This document shows, in pieces, positions 51,243-60,200 of a stretch of 64,000 bases of DNA (its first letter is position 1; each line of letters starts with the position of its first letter). Where the stretch lies: positions 34,150 through 98,149 of the forward strand of contig JAVBQJ010000056.1 of NCBI GenBank assembly GCA_031549115.1, read 5' to 3'. The DNA is from JAVBQJ01 sp031549115. Its GTDB lineage: Bacteria > Verrucomicrobiota > Lentisphaeria > Victivallales > Victivallaceae. The translations under genes were made by a program, and so were the position numbers. The notes beneath the pieces were generated by a model that searched no databases, was not told the DNA's origin, and saw only the letters and a program-made list of their open reading frames with translations.

Positions 51243-52435
51243 GCAAGAGCCGTCGATTGCTGCTGGTGTTGGGCTTGTGGATCGGATGCTGCGCCGTTGC
51301 CGCCGAGGTGCCGTGGCAGTTGGAGGAGTGGCGAGAGCCGCCGGCGGTGTATGCCGCCGATGATATGACCTTCGACTTCCCGGTCCCGGCTTCGGTGCGG
51401 CCGATCTTCTATGAGGGGGTGGCTTTCGAAGGGCGCCCCACCCGGGTGTTCGCGTGGCTCGGCATTCCGAAAAACGCCGCCGGGCCCTTGCCGGCGATGG
51501 TACTGGTACACGGCGGCGGCGGTTCGGCCTTCGCCGACTGGGTCGCCTACTGGAACCGCCGCGGCTATGTCGCGATCGCGATGGATACCGGCGGGTGCAT
51601 CCCGACCGCCTCCTTCGAAGGGGCCGGTATCCGGCGCGGCCATGACCGCCAGGCGGGCCCCGGCGACGATATCTTCGCCATCGACCGGCCGCTTACCGAC
51701 CGCTGGCCGTATCATGCGGGGGCGGCGGCGGTTCTGGCCAATTCGCTGCTCCGTTCGTTGCCCGAGGTCGACAGCGACCGCATCGGCATCACCGGGATTT
51801 CGTGGGGCGGCGTGGTGACCTGCGTCGCCGCCGCGCTGGACGAACGCTTCCGCTTCGCCGCGCCGGTCTACGGCTGCGGTTACATCCGGGAGCTGCGCGC
51901 GCTGTACGGAGATACCCCGGTTGAGCGGATCGACCAGTGGATGGAGCTGTGGGACCCGGAGCGCTGGCTACCTTACGTCACGATTCCGATCCTGTTCGTC
52001 AACGGCGCCGCCGATCCGGCGTTTCATGTTTCGGCGTGGGAAAAGAGCACCATGCTCCCGGGCGGGCCGGTTTATCGGTCGCTGTACCGGGAATTGATCC
52101 ATTGCCACCGCTTCGGGATGGCGCCGGAGGTGCGAATTTTCGCCGATTGGATGCTGAAAGGCGAAGGTGTGTGGCCGCAGCTCTTGCATTATGGTGTTTC
52201 CGGTGATAAATTTAGCGCCCAATGGGAAGATGGCTTCGAGTTGGAGCGGGCGGAATTGATTTATTCCACGGGCGCGGATTCCGGGTGGCAGACGGCGCCG
52301 GCGGCGCTCACCGGCGCGGGCGCGGCGGAGGCGGAGCTCCCGCCGGGAACCACGGCCTGCTGGCTCAACGTGGTGACGCTGGACCGCGCGATACTCTCGA
52401 CGCCATGGGTGGAAATGGATCATAACGAAAAATGA
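51239..52435 (+). CDS. Secreted alpha/beta-hydrolase, acetyl-xylan-esterase-like
   Basis: 398 residues; ATG at 51239 overlaps the upstream stop. A signal peptide (LLLVLGLWIGCCAVAA) is followed by an alpha/beta hydrolase: LPAMVLVHGGGGSAFADW (oxyanion strand), DRIGITGISWGGVVTCVAAA (nucleophile Ser in GISWGG), ILFVNGAADPAFH (Asp) and IHCHRFG (candidate His). Similar proteins are acetyl xylan esterases or dienelactone hydrolase-like. The C-terminal ~80 residues form an extra beta-rich piece. It likely removes ester groups from the glycan handled by the neighbouring DUF6067 protein. Confidence 0.75.
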   Translation: MSKSRRLLLVLGLWIGCCAVAAEVPWQLEEWREPPAVYAADDMTFDFPVPASVRPIFYEGVAFEGRPTRVFAWLGIPKNAAGPLPAMVLVHGGGGSAFADWVAYWNRRGYVAIAMDTGGCIPTASFEGAGIRRGHDRQAGPGDDIFAIDRPLTDRWPYHAGAAAVLANSLLRSLPEVDSDRIGITGISWGGVVTCVAAALDERFRFAAPVYGCGYIRELRALYGDTPVERIDQWMELWDPERWLPYVTIPILFVNGAADPAFHVSAWEKSTMLPGGPVYRSLYRELIHCHRFGMAPEVRIFADWMLKGEGVWPQLLHYGVSGDKFSAQWEDGFELERAELIYSTGADSGWQTAPAALTGAGAAEAELPPGTTACWLNVVTLDRAILSTPWVEMDHNEK

Positions 52436-52457
52436 AGCTGGTGGGGAGAGTCGCGGA

Positions 52458-53399
52458 ATGAAGAATCCCGGTGTGTTGAATGAGGTCTCGGTGGAGCGGT
52501 TGCGGCATGATCTTTTTTATCTTTGCCGCGATCCGTTGTCGTTCCGTACGGTATCGTACACGCGGCCGTGGCATGAGAAGAATTCGCTGGACGAGGCCGA
52601 TGACTTCATCGCCGCGGAAATGCGGAAATTCGCCGCGGTGGAGGTGATCGCCAACCGGGTCCGGGCGTTCCGCTGCAACAGCGCCAAGCCGCTGCATCAC
52701 TGGTACGACGCGCCGCGCGAGGGCGACCCGTGGTACGACGCGCACAACATCGAAGTCACACTGCCGGGGACCACGCACGCCGATGAGATCATTCAACTGA
52801 TTTCGCACAAGGATTCGATGAGCTGGATCAATTCGCCAGGCGCCCACGACAACGCGGTGGGCACGGTGGCGAATATGGAGCTGGTGCGGGTTTTGTCCGC
52901 ATTGCCGCGACAACGCACCATCCGGGTCTTGTTCTGCAACGAGGAGCACACGCCGTGGCACAGCGCCACCGCTGCGAATGCCGCCCGGGCGCGCGGCGAC
53001 CGGATCATCGCGGCGTTCAATCTGGATTCCATCTGCGGCAAATCCGACGCGGCGATTGCGGCGGGGCTGAAAACCCATATCGTGCTATACAGCACCGATG
53101 AGGGGAAGGTCCTGGCCGACTTCGTCGTCGCCGAGGCCGGAAAGTATAAGCTGCCATTGCAGGTCGGTACCGGCTTCAAGGAGTCGGTCAACGACGACGA
53201 CGGCAGCTTCATTCATGCCGGTTACCGGCGCACGATTTCCAACATCGGTTCGTTCCCGTACGAGGATGCGGAATACCATTTGCCGGGAGATGTCCCGGAG
53301 CGCGTGGACCTGGAAAACCTGCGGCTTTCCACCCAGCTGTTGCTGGCGTCGGTCCTCGATATCGACGAAGCCGGCGAAAAAGCCTGGCAACAGAATTAG
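52458..53399 (+). CDS. M28-family zinc peptidase-like protein
   Basis: 313 residues, no clear signal peptide. The order of expected zinc ligands is intact: ISHKDSMSW (His), SPGAHDNAVGT (bridging Asp), CNEEHTPWHS (catalytic Glu-Glu), FNLDSICG (Asp) and AEYHLPGDVPERVD (His). The fold fits M28 aminopeptidases. Substrate unknown. The gene follows the esterase by 22 bases and may be the fourth gene of the same unit. Its stop overlaps the convergent phosphopantetheinyl transferase stop by four bases. Confidence 0.8.
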   Translation: MKNPGVLNEVSVERLRHDLFYLCRDPLSFRTVSYTRPWHEKNSLDEADDFIAAEMRKFAAVEVIANRVRAFRCNSAKPLHHWYDAPREGDPWYDAHNIEVTLPGTTHADEIIQLISHKDSMSWINSPGAHDNAVGTVANMELVRVLSALPRQRTIRVLFCNEEHTPWHSATAANAARARGDRIIAAFNLDSICGKSDAAIAAGLKTHIVLYSTDEGKVLADFVVAEAGKYKLPLQVGTGFKESVNDDDGSFIHAGYRRTISNIGSFPYEDAEYHLPGDVPERVDLENLRLSTQLLLASVLDIDEAGEKAWQQN

Positions 53400-53992
53400 T
53401 TGACTTCATACCATACCGCGGTCAGCAATAAATCGTCATCGATCCGGCGCCAGCCCCCCCTGGCGTCGGCGATGGCGATATTGCCGTCATCTTCACTTGT
53501 CACCTCCGCGTCGAGAAAGCCCAACTGCTTCCCGGTCTCGGGGTATTGCAGCTTGTAGTAGGCCTCCTTGGCGGAAAACACAATGGCGCGGTGAATGGCG
53601 TCGCAGCCATCCAACCGCCGCAACTCCGCCGGGGTGGCGATGCGCGCCAGAAGCGCCGGGCGCACCCGGTCGATATGTTCGAGGTCGATGCCGACCGGGG
53701 CATGGGAGACGGCGGCGGCGACCCACTGCTTCGAGTGGCTGATGGAGCCGTAAAACCCCTCCGGCCATACGGTGACGCCGTCGGCGCGGCGCGGCAGCGC
53801 CACAGGTGCGATACCGGCCTGCTTTAATAATGCCCGCGCCAGCGACCGGCCGGCGATGAATTCATCGCGGCGGCGGCCGCTGAGCGAATTGCCGTATTGC
53901 ATTTCTTCGCCGAACAGCTCCTGCTGCCAGTCGGCAATCCGGGCCACGGCGATCCGGCGGCCGTCGCCATTCCACTGGTGGAATATCTTCAT
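53396..53992 (-). CDS. 4'-phosphopantetheinyl transferase (Sfp/EntD-like)
   Basis: 198 residues. FIAGRSLARALLKQ, YGSISHSKQWVAAAVSHAPVGIDLEHIDRV and FSAKEAYYKLQYPETG are the core blocks; Asp and Glu in GIDLE and Glu in AKEAYYK bind magnesium. It transfers the phosphopantetheine arm of CoA to carrier proteins. The size fits the single-chain pseudo-dimeric class. The start overlaps the stop of the BtuF-like gene (ATGA), so the two are co-translated although no functional link is known. No NRPS/PKS is in the window; the ketoacyl synthase at 56.2 kb is on the opposite strand. Confidence 0.92.
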   Translation of the reverse strand: MKIFHQWNGDGRRIAVARIADWQQELFGEEMQYGNSLSGRRRDEFIAGRSLARALLKQAGIAPVALPRRADGVTVWPEGFYGSISHSKQWVAAAVSHAPVGIDLEHIDRVRPALLARIATPAELRRLDGCDAIHRAIVFSAKEAYYKLQYPETGKQLGFLDAEVTSEDDGNIAIADARGGWRRIDDDLLLTAVWYEVN

Positions 53993-54804
53993 TTTTGCCC
54001 GGCGGTCAGCAGTTGCCGCAGAGCCCGGACGCCGTCGGCCCAGCGCGGTCCGAGGCGGCTGATCCTGCCGTCGTCAGGAACCTTGAATGCGCGGTGGTTG
54101 ACCACGGCCGGAACCTCTTCCCAGCCGTCGGGGGCCTGCCAGGCGCCGGCTTCGGCGGTGGGCTCGACCAGCGACAGAATCACCTCCGGCGACGACAGCA
54201 ACGCCCATTCGTTGGTGCATGTGAAGTAGCCCGCATCCTGCTTCGCGGCCAGATTGACGCCTCCGGCCAACTCCAGGTATTCATTCAGGAACACCTGATT
54301 GCCGAAGGTGATGAACGGCAGCTCCCAGACCAGCACCAGCGTTTTCGGGGGCGCGGCGGGACGGTTGTTTTTGAGTTCCTCATAATCGTGGTCGAATGCC
54401 GTCCGCAACGCGGTTGCGGCCTCCGGGACGTCGAGCAGTTCGCCCAGGCGGGCGACGGCGGCGGGGTAGTCGGCCAGTTTGAGCAACGGCAGCACTTCGA
54501 CCCGGATGCCGAGATCGCGAAAGCCTTTCACCACATTGGCGTCCTGAAAGATGTCGGCGACGATCATGTCCGGGTCCAGCGCGACGATGCGCTCGAATAC
54601 CGGCTGAGCGAAGTTGCCGCATACCGGCAGCGTGCGCACCTCCGCCGGATAATCGCAGGCGCTGGAGCGCCCGACCAGTTGCTTTTGGGCGCCGAGCGCG
54701 CAGATGATTTCCGTCAACGCCGGCGACAGCGAAATCACCCGCGCTCCGGCGGCGGCGAACGCGGCCAGCCAGACGCAGGCCGACACGAATAACAATCGAC
54801 TCAT
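53989..54804 (-). CDS. BtuF-like periplasmic substrate-binding protein
   Basis: 271 residues; ATG at 54804 with GAGGAAT upstream. A signal peptide (LLFVSACVWLAAFAAAG) without lipobox Cys precedes a type III binding-protein fold: RVISLSPALTEIICALGAQKQLVGRSSACDYP, LDPDMIVADIFQDA, LVLVWELPFITFGNQVFLNEYLELAGGVNLA and SPEVILSL. This matches cobalamin-binding BtuF and related vitamin/iron-complex binders. No permease or ATPase gene is adjacent. An inverted TTGAA-CCG-TTCAA lies at 54822-54834 in its leader. Confidence 0.85.
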   Translation of the reverse strand: MSRLLFVSACVWLAAFAAAGARVISLSPALTEIICALGAQKQLVGRSSACDYPAEVRTLPVCGNFAQPVFERIVALDPDMIVADIFQDANVVKGFRDLGIRVEVLPLLKLADYPAAVARLGELLDVPEAATALRTAFDHDYEELKNNRPAAPPKTLVLVWELPFITFGNQVFLNEYLELAGGVNLAAKQDAGYFTCTNEWALLSSPEVILSLVEPTAEAGAWQAPDGWEEVPAVVNHRAFKVPDDGRISRLGPRWADGVRALRQLLTAGQK

Positions 54805-54868
54805 CACGGATTCCTCACTTGTTGAACCGTTCAATATAGAGGCGGTTGCGCCCGAATGCAAGTCCGGG

Positions 54869-54896
54869 TTGCTATTTTGCCGGAATGTGGTATAGT
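54869..54896 (+). promoter_or_regulatory. Promoter of the permease gene
   Basis: TTGCTA (54869-54874) and TATAGT (54891-54896), spacer 16. GGAGGAA precedes the ATG. Confidence 0.55.
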
Positions 54897-54919
54897 TACG
54901 AAACGATTATGGAGGAATA

Positions 54920-56143
54920 ATGCCGAAATTGACTTTGGTTCTGTTTATTTTGACCTATTCCGGATTGGCGGTGGGGTCGATTGCCGGTTTGCGGCTCGAC
55001 CGTACCGGCATCGCGTTCGTCGGCGCGGTGGCGATGCTGGCGACCGGGGCGATCACGCTGCCGGAAGCGGTGACGTCGGTCAGCTTCCCGGCGGTATTGA
55101 TGATGTTTTCGCTGATGGTGATCGCGTCGCAGCTGCACCATGCCGGCTTTTACGGCAAGGTCGCGGAGCTGATCGCCACGTACCTGGATCGGCCGACCGT
55201 GGTGCTGGCGGTGATGATGGTGGCCGCCGGGGGGCTTTCGGCGATATTGAGCAACAGTGTGATCGGATTGGCGTTCACACCGGTGGTGATCGCCGGGCTG
55301 CGGCGGAAAGGGCTGAATCCGGTGCCGTTTCTGGCGGCGTTGATTATCGCCTGCAATATCGGCTGTGCCTTCACTACGCTCGGCAACGCGCAAAACGTGG
55401 TGATCGCGACGGTCGCCCATCTGGATTTCGGCGCTTACGTGCGCTTTGCCGCCGTGCCGGTGGCGTTGTCGCTGGCGGCGGCCTATGTGATCGTACTGCT
55501 GGTGACCCGCGGCCACTGGTATATGCAGCTCGACGCCGGGATGATGCCGCAGAGTTTTGACGAAATGCCGTTCCGGCTGTGGCGCGCGACCAAAGGGATC
55601 GGCGCGCTGGCGACGGTGACGATATTGCTGTGCTTCACGTCGCTGCCGTATTATCTGGTGGCGTTGAGCGCGGCGGCGCTGTTGTTGTGCAGCCGCCGGC
55701 TGGAGAGCCGCCGGGTGCTGGCGGGGGTGGATTTACAAGTGCTGCTGCTGTTCATCTCGCTGTTTGTGGTGATCGGCGCGTTTCAGGCGCAGGGGTGGAA
55801 TCACACGCTGGCGCGTTATCTGGAGTCGTGGCAGTTGGACCTGAATGCGCCGTTGACGCTGGTGCTGGTGGCCGGAGTCCTGAGCAATCTGATTAGCAAC
55901 GCGGCCGCGGTGCTGCTGCTGACCGGGATGACGGAGCTGCCCGGCCACCCGGAATTGGCCTGTTCGCTGGCGCTGGCGAATACCTTCGCCGGAAACCTGC
56001 TGATGATCGGCAGCGTCACCGCGTTGATTGTGGTGCAGACGGCCGGGAACTACGGGGTGGTGCTGCGGTTTCGCGATTTCGCCCGTTACGGGATTCCGAC
56101 GGCGCTGGTGTCATTCGTGATTTTGATCTGGTGGATTCTTTGA
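54920..56143 (+). CDS. ArsB/NhaD/CitMHS-type anion permease
   Basis: 407 residues, about eleven membrane segments in two halves. LSNSVIGLAFTPVVIAGL and LSNLISNAAAVLLLTGM are the paired re-entrant-loop motifs of the ion-transporter superfamily, and IGCAFTTLGNAQNVVIAT matches its substrate-binding loop. Candidates are sodium/proton-coupled carboxylate, sulfate or arsenite transport; the sequence does not decide. Encoded divergently from the BtuF-like gene. Confidence 0.85.
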   Translation: MPKLTLVLFILTYSGLAVGSIAGLRLDRTGIAFVGAVAMLATGAITLPEAVTSVSFPAVLMMFSLMVIASQLHHAGFYGKVAELIATYLDRPTVVLAVMMVAAGGLSAILSNSVIGLAFTPVVIAGLRRKGLNPVPFLAALIIACNIGCAFTTLGNAQNVVIATVAHLDFGAYVRFAAVPVALSLAAAYVIVLLVTRGHWYMQLDAGMMPQSFDEMPFRLWRATKGIGALATVTILLCFTSLPYYLVALSAAALLLCSRRLESRRVLAGVDLQVLLLFISLFVVIGAFQAQGWNHTLARYLESWQLDLNAPLTLVLVAGVLSNLISNAAAVLLLTGMTELPGHPELACSLALANTFAGNLLMIGSVTALIVVQTAGNYGVVLRFRDFARYGIPTALVSFVILIWWIL

Positions 56144-56226
56144 TCCGGGGGTTGCAAAAAGGGGAGCCGGGGATTATATTACCCGAATAAAGCAGGAAAA
56201 TTACCAAGCAACAGGATGAATCGCCA

Positions 56227-57459
56227 ATGCATGAAGTATTTATTACCGGCCGCGGTCTGGTGACTCCGCTGGGGGTCGGCTTGGCCGCCAATGTGGACGG
56301 GCTGCGTTCGGGCAGGAGCGGTATCGTCACCGTCCCGGCGTTCGTGGAGAAGCAATTGGACAGCCAGGTGGGTGGGCGCATTCCGGAAGAGTTGTCCACT
56401 CCGTTGCTGGATCGCAAACAGTTGCGCTTCTGCCCGCCGAACGGCGTGTCGTCGATCATCGCCGTGTCCGAAGCGCTGGCGGAGGCCGGAATCCCGCTCG
56501 AAGAGGTGCGGGAACGGCGGATCGCGGTCATCGGCGGCGTCGCCGGCAGCTACTTCGACGAAGTGCATCAGAATGCCCAGGGCTACCTCGACCACAACCA
56601 CAATCTGCGTTACGTTTCTCCGTACGTGGTTCCCCGGGTGATGCCCTCGTCGGCGGTGTCGATGCTGAGTCTCATTTTCGGGTTCACCGGCGAAAGCTAC
56701 GACGTCAGCGCCGCGTGTTCCTCCGGTGCCCTGGCGATCATGGTGGCCAGCCGCCTGATTCAAAGCGGCCTCTATGATATCGTCGTCGCCGGCGGCGCCG
56801 AAACCCTCGACTGGGTTCAGTGCCTCGGCTTCACCGCCAGCCGGGCGCTGTCAAAGAATTACAATCACGCTCCCGATCAGGCCAGCCGTCCGTTCGACCG
56901 CGACCGCGACGGTTTCGTGCTCGGCGAGGGTGCCGGTTACGTGGTGCTGGAGTCGCGCCGCAGTGTGGAAACACGCAAGGTCCGGCCGATTTCGCGGATG
57001 AGCGGATTCGGCGCCAACAGCAATGCCAAAGACATGGTGGTGCCGGATGTCGCCGCCGGAACCGATGTGATCCATCTGGCGCTGGCCGATGCGGGCCTGG
57101 CGCCGGAGGCGATCGGCTACGTGAATACCCACGGGACCGCGACCAAGGTCGGCGATCCGATCGAATTGGCGGCGCTGCAGGCGGTGTTCGGCGGCCACGC
57201 CGCGATCAACTCGACCAAATCCCAGACCGGCCATCTGATCGGCGCCACCGGTGCGGTGGAGATCATCTTCTCATCGCTGATGCTGGAGCACCGGTTTGTG
57301 TCGGGGACGCGCAATCTGGAAAATCCCGAACCGGAATTCGCCTGGGCGGATCTGGTGCGCACCACCCGCGAAGGGGTGGATATCAAACACGCGCTGAGCA
57401 ACAGTTTCGCCTTCGGCGGCAGCAACATCAGTGCGATCGTTTCGCGCTGCGACGGGTGA
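56227..57459 (+). CDS. Beta-ketoacyl-ACP synthase (KAS I/II family)
   Basis: 410 residues, complete thiolase fold. The Cys-His-His triad is present: DVSAACSSGALAI (Cys), NTHGTATKVGDPIE (His) and STKSQTGHLIGATGAVE (Lys and His). RDRDGFVLGEGAGYVVLES and SNSFAFGGSNISAIV are further blocks. It condenses malonyl-ACP with acyl-ACP in fatty-acid elongation. fabF-like, but no other fab or acpP gene is adjacent, so a specialised acyl chain cannot be ruled out. The lipA gene follows after 4 bases. Confidence 0.92.
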   Translation: MHEVFITGRGLVTPLGVGLAANVDGLRSGRSGIVTVPAFVEKQLDSQVGGRIPEELSTPLLDRKQLRFCPPNGVSSIIAVSEALAEAGIPLEEVRERRIAVIGGVAGSYFDEVHQNAQGYLDHNHNLRYVSPYVVPRVMPSSAVSMLSLIFGFTGESYDVSAACSSGALAIMVASRLIQSGLYDIVVAGGAETLDWVQCLGFTASRALSKNYNHAPDQASRPFDRDRDGFVLGEGAGYVVLESRRSVETRKVRPISRMSGFGANSNAKDMVVPDVAAGTDVIHLALADAGLAPEAIGYVNTHGTATKVGDPIELAALQAVFGGHAAINSTKSQTGHLIGATGAVEIIFSSLMLEHRFVSGTRNLENPEPEFAWADLVRTTREGVDIKHALSNSFAFGGSNISAIVSRCDG

Positions 57460-57463
57460 CGCG

Positions 57464-58339
57464 ATGACGCCGAACCGTCCGAAGCTGCCGCCGTGGATCC
57501 GGGTCAAGGTCAATCCGGGCCCGGTGCGCGAAGAGGTCAATGCGCTCCTGGCCGGTTTGCGGTTGAATACCGTGTGCTCCGGCGCGCAATGCCCGAATCA
57601 GGCCGAGTGTTTCCATCACCGTACCGCGACCTTCATGATCATGGGTGCGAGCTGTACCCGCGACTGCCGCTTCTGCGCGGTCCCGCATACCGCGCAGCCG
57701 GAGCCGTTGGAGACGGACGAACCCGAACGCATCGCCGAAGCGGCGCGCAAATTGAATCTGAAATATGTGGTGGTCACCAGCGTGACCCGCGACGACCTGC
57801 CCGACGGCGGCGCGGGGCACTTCGCGCGGACGATTGAGGCGCTGCGGGCCCTCGATGCCGACCTTGGCATCGAAGTATTGACGCCCGACTTCAAAGGCGA
57901 AATCGAATATCTGCGGATCGTGATCGACGCGCGCCCGACGGTGTTCAATCACAACATCGAAACCGTGGAACGCCTGTCCGATATTGTGCGCTCCAAAGCC
58001 ACTTACCGGCGGACGCTGGCGGTGCTGGCGAATGCGGCGAAGCTGGGCGCCGGCGTGGTGCCGGTGAAGTCCGGGATCATGGTCGGATTGGGGGAAACCG
58101 ATGCCGAGGTGGAGCAGACGCTGCGCGATCTGCGCGCCGCCGGGGTGACGATCCTGACCATCGGGCAGTACCTGCCGCCGTCGAATACGCATCACCCGTT
58201 GGCGCGTTACGTCGAGCCGGCGCAATTCGACGCGTGGGGCGCCTATGCGCACGAGATCGGTTTCGAGTTGGTGGCTTCGGGGCCGTTGGTGCGCAGCAGC
58301 TACCACGCCGGTGAATTGTTCCGGTCCCGCTGCCACTGA
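57464..58339 (+). CDS. lipA: Lipoyl synthase
   Basis: 291 residues from the ATG at 57464 (ribosome site weak; the gene begins 4 bases after the ketoacyl synthase stop). The auxiliary cluster motif C-x4-C-x5-C is in NTVCSGAQCPNQAECFHH, the radical-SAM cluster in ASCTRDCRFCAV, and the closing RSSYHA Ser ligand is present near the C-terminus. SVTRDDLPDGGAGHFA is a family signature. It inserts sulfur into octanoyl groups on carrier domains. Coupling with a ketoacyl synthase makes sense, since octanoyl-ACP is the precursor. Confidence 0.96.
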   Translation: MTPNRPKLPPWIRVKVNPGPVREEVNALLAGLRLNTVCSGAQCPNQAECFHHRTATFMIMGASCTRDCRFCAVPHTAQPEPLETDEPERIAEAARKLNLKYVVVTSVTRDDLPDGGAGHFARTIEALRALDADLGIEVLTPDFKGEIEYLRIVIDARPTVFNHNIETVERLSDIVRSKATYRRTLAVLANAAKLGAGVVPVKSGIMVGLGETDAEVEQTLRDLRAAGVTILTIGQYLPPSNTHHPLARYVEPAQFDAWGAYAHEIGFELVASGPLVRSSYHAGELFRSRCH

Positions 58340-58397
58340 CTTTCATTATTTGCCCGGTGCCTTTTCCGTCTTCCCTGAGAGTTGGAAGGATAGTAGC

Positions 58398-59321
58398 ATG
58401 TTTACCACCGAAATTCAGGAAATTCTGACCGCCGCGCTGTGCCGTCAGAGCGAATGGAAGCTGATGTTCGGCTCCATGCCGCCGGAGCTGCCGGAGCTGG
58501 GGGCCGAAGCCCTGCGGCTGCATTTGGCCGAGGTCCGGCGCGACCGCCATCCGTACCGCGAGGTGTTTATGGTGTTGAGCGGCTCCGGCAACTACTGCTT
58601 TCAGGAGCGGCTTTATCGCGGAACGGGCCTGGAGCTGTTTTTTCTGGATTGTTACGAACCGCATGATTTCGGCTTTGCGCCGTCGGACGAGGAGCGGATG
58701 GTGCTTTGGGTCTGCTACGATTTCAATGGCAGATGCGCGGCAGTGCTGCACCGGGTGTTGCCCAACGCCAAAGTGCAGATGCTGCACAGCCTGGCGATCG
58801 ACAGCGTCGAGCTCTCGGCATTGCTGTACAAGTGCTGGGATCAGGCTCTGGAGCCGCTGCTGCCGCCGGAGCTGGCGCGGATCCGGCTGTGCAACTGCTT
58901 CGCGGTGTTGCTGCAGGAGATCGTTACGCAGGAGATTTACCGCTGCCATTCGCAATGGAGCAAGCACAAGACGGAGCAGGTTTACCATATTGAAACCATC
59001 GCGCGCCATTTGCAGATGACCAAAGGACGGTGCGATTCCATCCGCAAGCTCGCGCAAATGGTCAATTACAGTGAATTTCACTTCATGAAGCTATTTCGCG
59101 CCCACTATCAATGCAGCGTCAAGGAGTATATCAACCGCATCCGGCTGCAAACCGTTCTGGAATCCGAACGCGCCGGCTTCAAGCAAAAAGAGATTGCCGA
59201 AATTCTGGGGTTTTCTTCTCCATCAAGCTTCGCCACCTGGCGCGCCAAACAACGCGAACAGAGTACGCGCAATCACCGCGCCGGCGATGCCGAAGTTTTT
59301 CTCGATCCTGCTGCGGAGTGA
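58398..59321 (+). CDS. AraC-family regulator near the DUF6259 locus
   Basis: 307 residues; ATG at 58398 with AAGGA upstream. The N-terminal sensor is cupin-like (HPYREVFMVLSGSGNYCFQ, LFFLDCYEPHDF). The C-terminal domain has CDSIRKLAQMVNYSEFHFMKLFRAHYQ and FKQKEIAEILGFSSPSSFATWRAK; the second motif deviates (SFATWRAK instead of the usual F-x-x-x-F-K) yet is recognisable. It lies upstream of the prepilin-like/DUF6259 pair on the same strand and may control that unit. Confidence 0.87.
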   Translation: MFTTEIQEILTAALCRQSEWKLMFGSMPPELPELGAEALRLHLAEVRRDRHPYREVFMVLSGSGNYCFQERLYRGTGLELFFLDCYEPHDFGFAPSDEERMVLWVCYDFNGRCAAVLHRVLPNAKVQMLHSLAIDSVELSALLYKCWDQALEPLLPPELARIRLCNCFAVLLQEIVTQEIYRCHSQWSKHKTEQVYHIETIARHLQMTKGRCDSIRKLAQMVNYSEFHFMKLFRAHYQCSVKEYINRIRLQTVLESERAGFKQKEIAEILGFSSPSSFATWRAKQREQSTRNHRAGDAEVFLDPAAE

Positions 59322-59385
59322 ACGGTTCGAGCCGGCGGCGAACATTCAAAAACAGTTTTTATGAATTAAAAGCAGCAACCGACTA

Positions 59386-59414
59386 TTGTGATGGAATGGA
59401 AAATACAGTATAAT
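59386..59414 (+). promoter_or_regulatory. Promoter of the prepilin-like/DUF6259 unit
   Basis: TTGTGA (59386-59391) and consensus TATAAT (59409-59414), spacer 17. GGAGGG lies ahead of the ATG at 59470. Confidence 0.7.
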
Positions 59415-59469
59415 AATCACAGCTCAAAGATTTTGCATCGGTAAATATCAAAAAACAGGAGGGTGTGTC

Positions 59470-60183
59470 ATGAAAAAGCAATTCACATTGATTGAATTGT
59501 TGGTTGTGATCGCGATCATTGCCATTCTTGCTTCGATGTTGCTTCCGGCATTGTCCGCTGCCCGGCGCAGTGCGCAAACGGCCAGTTGCCTCAGCAATGT
59601 CAAACAAATGGGGGTGGCGACAGTCCTGTACGCCAACGACAGCAGCGACTGCCTGCCGCGGGCAATGGGGTATCCGGTCTACAACGGCGGCGCCTGGACG
59701 ACGTTCCTGGCCCAATACCTCGGAGCCAGCATGAAGGATTACGGCATCGGCATGGACCTGGTCGAGCAGGACACCAACGTCCCGATGTTCCAATGTCCGG
59801 CGGACTCCAATCCCTATATGAAGGGCGACTCCGGCAACTCGATCAATTGGGGCCTGCAGGGGTTGAGTTATGCCTACAATATGCTCATGGCCACGGTTAA
59901 AGCAGCCAGCGGGCAGCCCGATTGGGCGAAGCTCGGTTATAACTGGGGCTATCCGATTTCCGCTGTCAACAATCCCGGCGGGAAAATGATCATTCTCGAT
60001 ATCGACGGAATTTTCGCCGTCTACGGCGGCAATGTCGCCAATGAAACCAATCGCCACGGCCAGGGCCGTTATAACGTCGGCTTCGCCGATGGTCATGCCG
60101 GGCGCAATCCGATGGCACCGGAAACCATATTTTCGACCAGCCCCGGTTCGGTGCCGTACTCGTACTGGGTTCCCTGGGAATAA
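59470..60183 (+). CDS. Prepilin-like protein (DUF1559/H-x-DG type), second copy
   Basis: 237 residues. MKKQ then FTLIELLVVIAIIAILASM, the same prepilin signal as at 47719, followed by LPALSAARRSAQTASCLSNVKQMGVATVLYANDSSDCLPRA. The C-terminal end has RHGQGRYNVGFADGHAG, again H-x10-DG. Expected to be processed by prepilin peptidase and displayed at or beyond the outer membrane. It lies 17 bases before the large DUF6259 gene, repeating the arrangement at 47.7-51.2 kb. Confidence 0.92.
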   Translation: MKKQFTLIELLVVIAIIAILASMLLPALSAARRSAQTASCLSNVKQMGVATVLYANDSSDCLPRAMGYPVYNGGAWTTFLAQYLGASMKDYGIGMDLVEQDTNVPMFQCPADSNPYMKGDSGNSINWGLQGLSYAYNMLMATVKAASGQPDWAKLGYNWGYPISAVNNPGGKMIILDIDGIFAVYGGNVANETNRHGQGRYNVGFADGHAGRNPMAPETIFSTSPGSVPYSYWVPWE

Positions 60184-60200
60184 GAACTGGGGTACCGGCG

